Of a stretch of DNA of 64,000 nt, positions 63,741 through 64,000 are shown in pieces. The position numbers and the translations under genes were made by a program. Source of the DNA: Arthrobacter wenxiniae (GTDB lineage: Bacteria; Actinomycetota; Actinomycetes; Actinomycetales; Micrococcaceae); contig NZ_JAAMFM010000007.1 of assembly GCF_013376105.1 (NCBI RefSeq), forward strand, positions 1 to 64,000, read 5' to 3'. The notes under the pieces were generated by a model, which did no database searches, had not been told where the DNA came from, and saw only the letters and a program-made list of their open reading frames with translations. The first letter of the stretch is position 1; every line of letters begins with the position of its first letter.

Positions 63741-64000
63741 CCCGGCGATCGACGCAATCGACGTGCGCGTGTACACCGTCCCGACGGACGCGCCGGAGGC
63801 GGACGGCACCATCGCCTGGGACTCAACCACCATGGTGATGGTGCGCGCCACCTCCGGCGCGGCCGTGGGCACCGGATGGACCTACGGCGCCGCGGCCTGC
63901 GGGGCTGTGGCCAACGACGTCCTTGCCCCGATTGTCCGCGGGCGGAGCGCGCTCGACGTCGGAGGATGCTGGGAGGCCATGGTCAAGGCGGTGCGCAACA
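63733..64000 (+). CDS. Enolase-superfamily (mandelate racemase/muconate lactonizing) enzyme, N-terminal part
   Basis: The window ends after 89 codons. The visible part, starting MIDPAIDAIDVRVYTVPTDA and running through a TIAWDSTTMVMVRATSGA and GTGWTYG segment, is the capping domain of an MR/MLE-type enzyme, commonly an acid-sugar dehydratase or epimerase. The catalytic barrel is outside the window. The operon layout (GMC oxidase first) suggests oxidation of a sugar to an acid and then dehydration. Confidence 0.75.
   Translation, partial: MIDPAIDAIDVRVYTVPTDAPEADGTIAWDSTTMVMVRATSGAAVGTGWTYGAAACGAVANDVLAPIVRGRSALDVGGCWEAMVKAVRN

Overview
The window is GC-rich bacterial DNA from an actinobacterium, most likely an Arthrobacter-like member of the Micrococcaceae. 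The signs are a DinB/MDMPI-fold enzyme of the mycothiol type, a HelR/HelD-type RNA polymerase motor with a rifamycin-associated element (RAE) in front of it, a GatCAB operon, a DosR-type two-component pair with a matching palindromic box, and many genes that appear to be leaderless (a -10-like hexamer 6-7 bases before the start codon). I saw no rRNA, tRNA or CRISPR array. Genus and all functions are inferred from recognised motifs; no database search was run.

Layout. 0.3-3.4 kb: a mycothiol-type enzyme and helR diverge from a shared RAE palindrome. 3.4-10.3 kb: an EamA transporter, a broken MocR-type gene, a HAD hydrolase, two secreted proteins, a decayed IS256-type transposase and two small genes. 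10.7-18.6 kb: ligA, an inositol-monophosphatase-like gene, a VOC protein, an EamA exporter, a carboxylesterase and a CoA-transferase. 19-26.5 kb: a RibD/DHFR-like gene, a broken SDR, a GNAT, gatCAB and a PP2C/APH-kinase pair.

26.7-39 kb: a sulfated-glycan utilisation locus. It encodes a DUF6067-type glycoside hydrolase, a copper-type formylglycine-generating enzyme, two LplB/LplC-type permeases with a Tat/lipoprotein binding protein (no ATPase), a LacI regulator, a Gfo/Idh/MocA oxidoreductase and a CxPxR sulfatase without a signal peptide. Perfect palindromes flank and overlap the transporter promoter, and a half-conserved copy precedes the oxidoreductase. The picture is import of a sulfated oligosaccharide followed by desulfation and cleavage inside the cell.

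39.4-47.7 kb: aminopeptidase C, a LysR regulator divergent from tdh-kbl (threonine to glycine), a DadA-like oxidase, a LysE exporter and hutI. 47.8-57.4 kb: a second glycan locus. A secreted 1535-residue GH101 endo-alpha-N-acetylgalactosaminidase diverges from a SIS isomerase, ROK kinase, PfkB kinase, class II aldolase and DeoR regulator, which fits the tagatose-6-phosphate route for GalNAc. No GalNAc-6-P deacetylase, disaccharide-splitting enzyme or transporter for it is visible. The two loci together suggest growth on sulfated, mucin-type or proteoglycan-type host glycans.

57.5-64 kb: a histidine phosphatase, then a DevS/DosR-like kinase and regulator converging tail to tail. A DosR-like box lies between the regulator and an operon of membrane protein, gluconate-dehydrogenase subunit 3-like protein, GMC oxidoreductase and the start of an enolase-superfamily enzyme cut by the window end.
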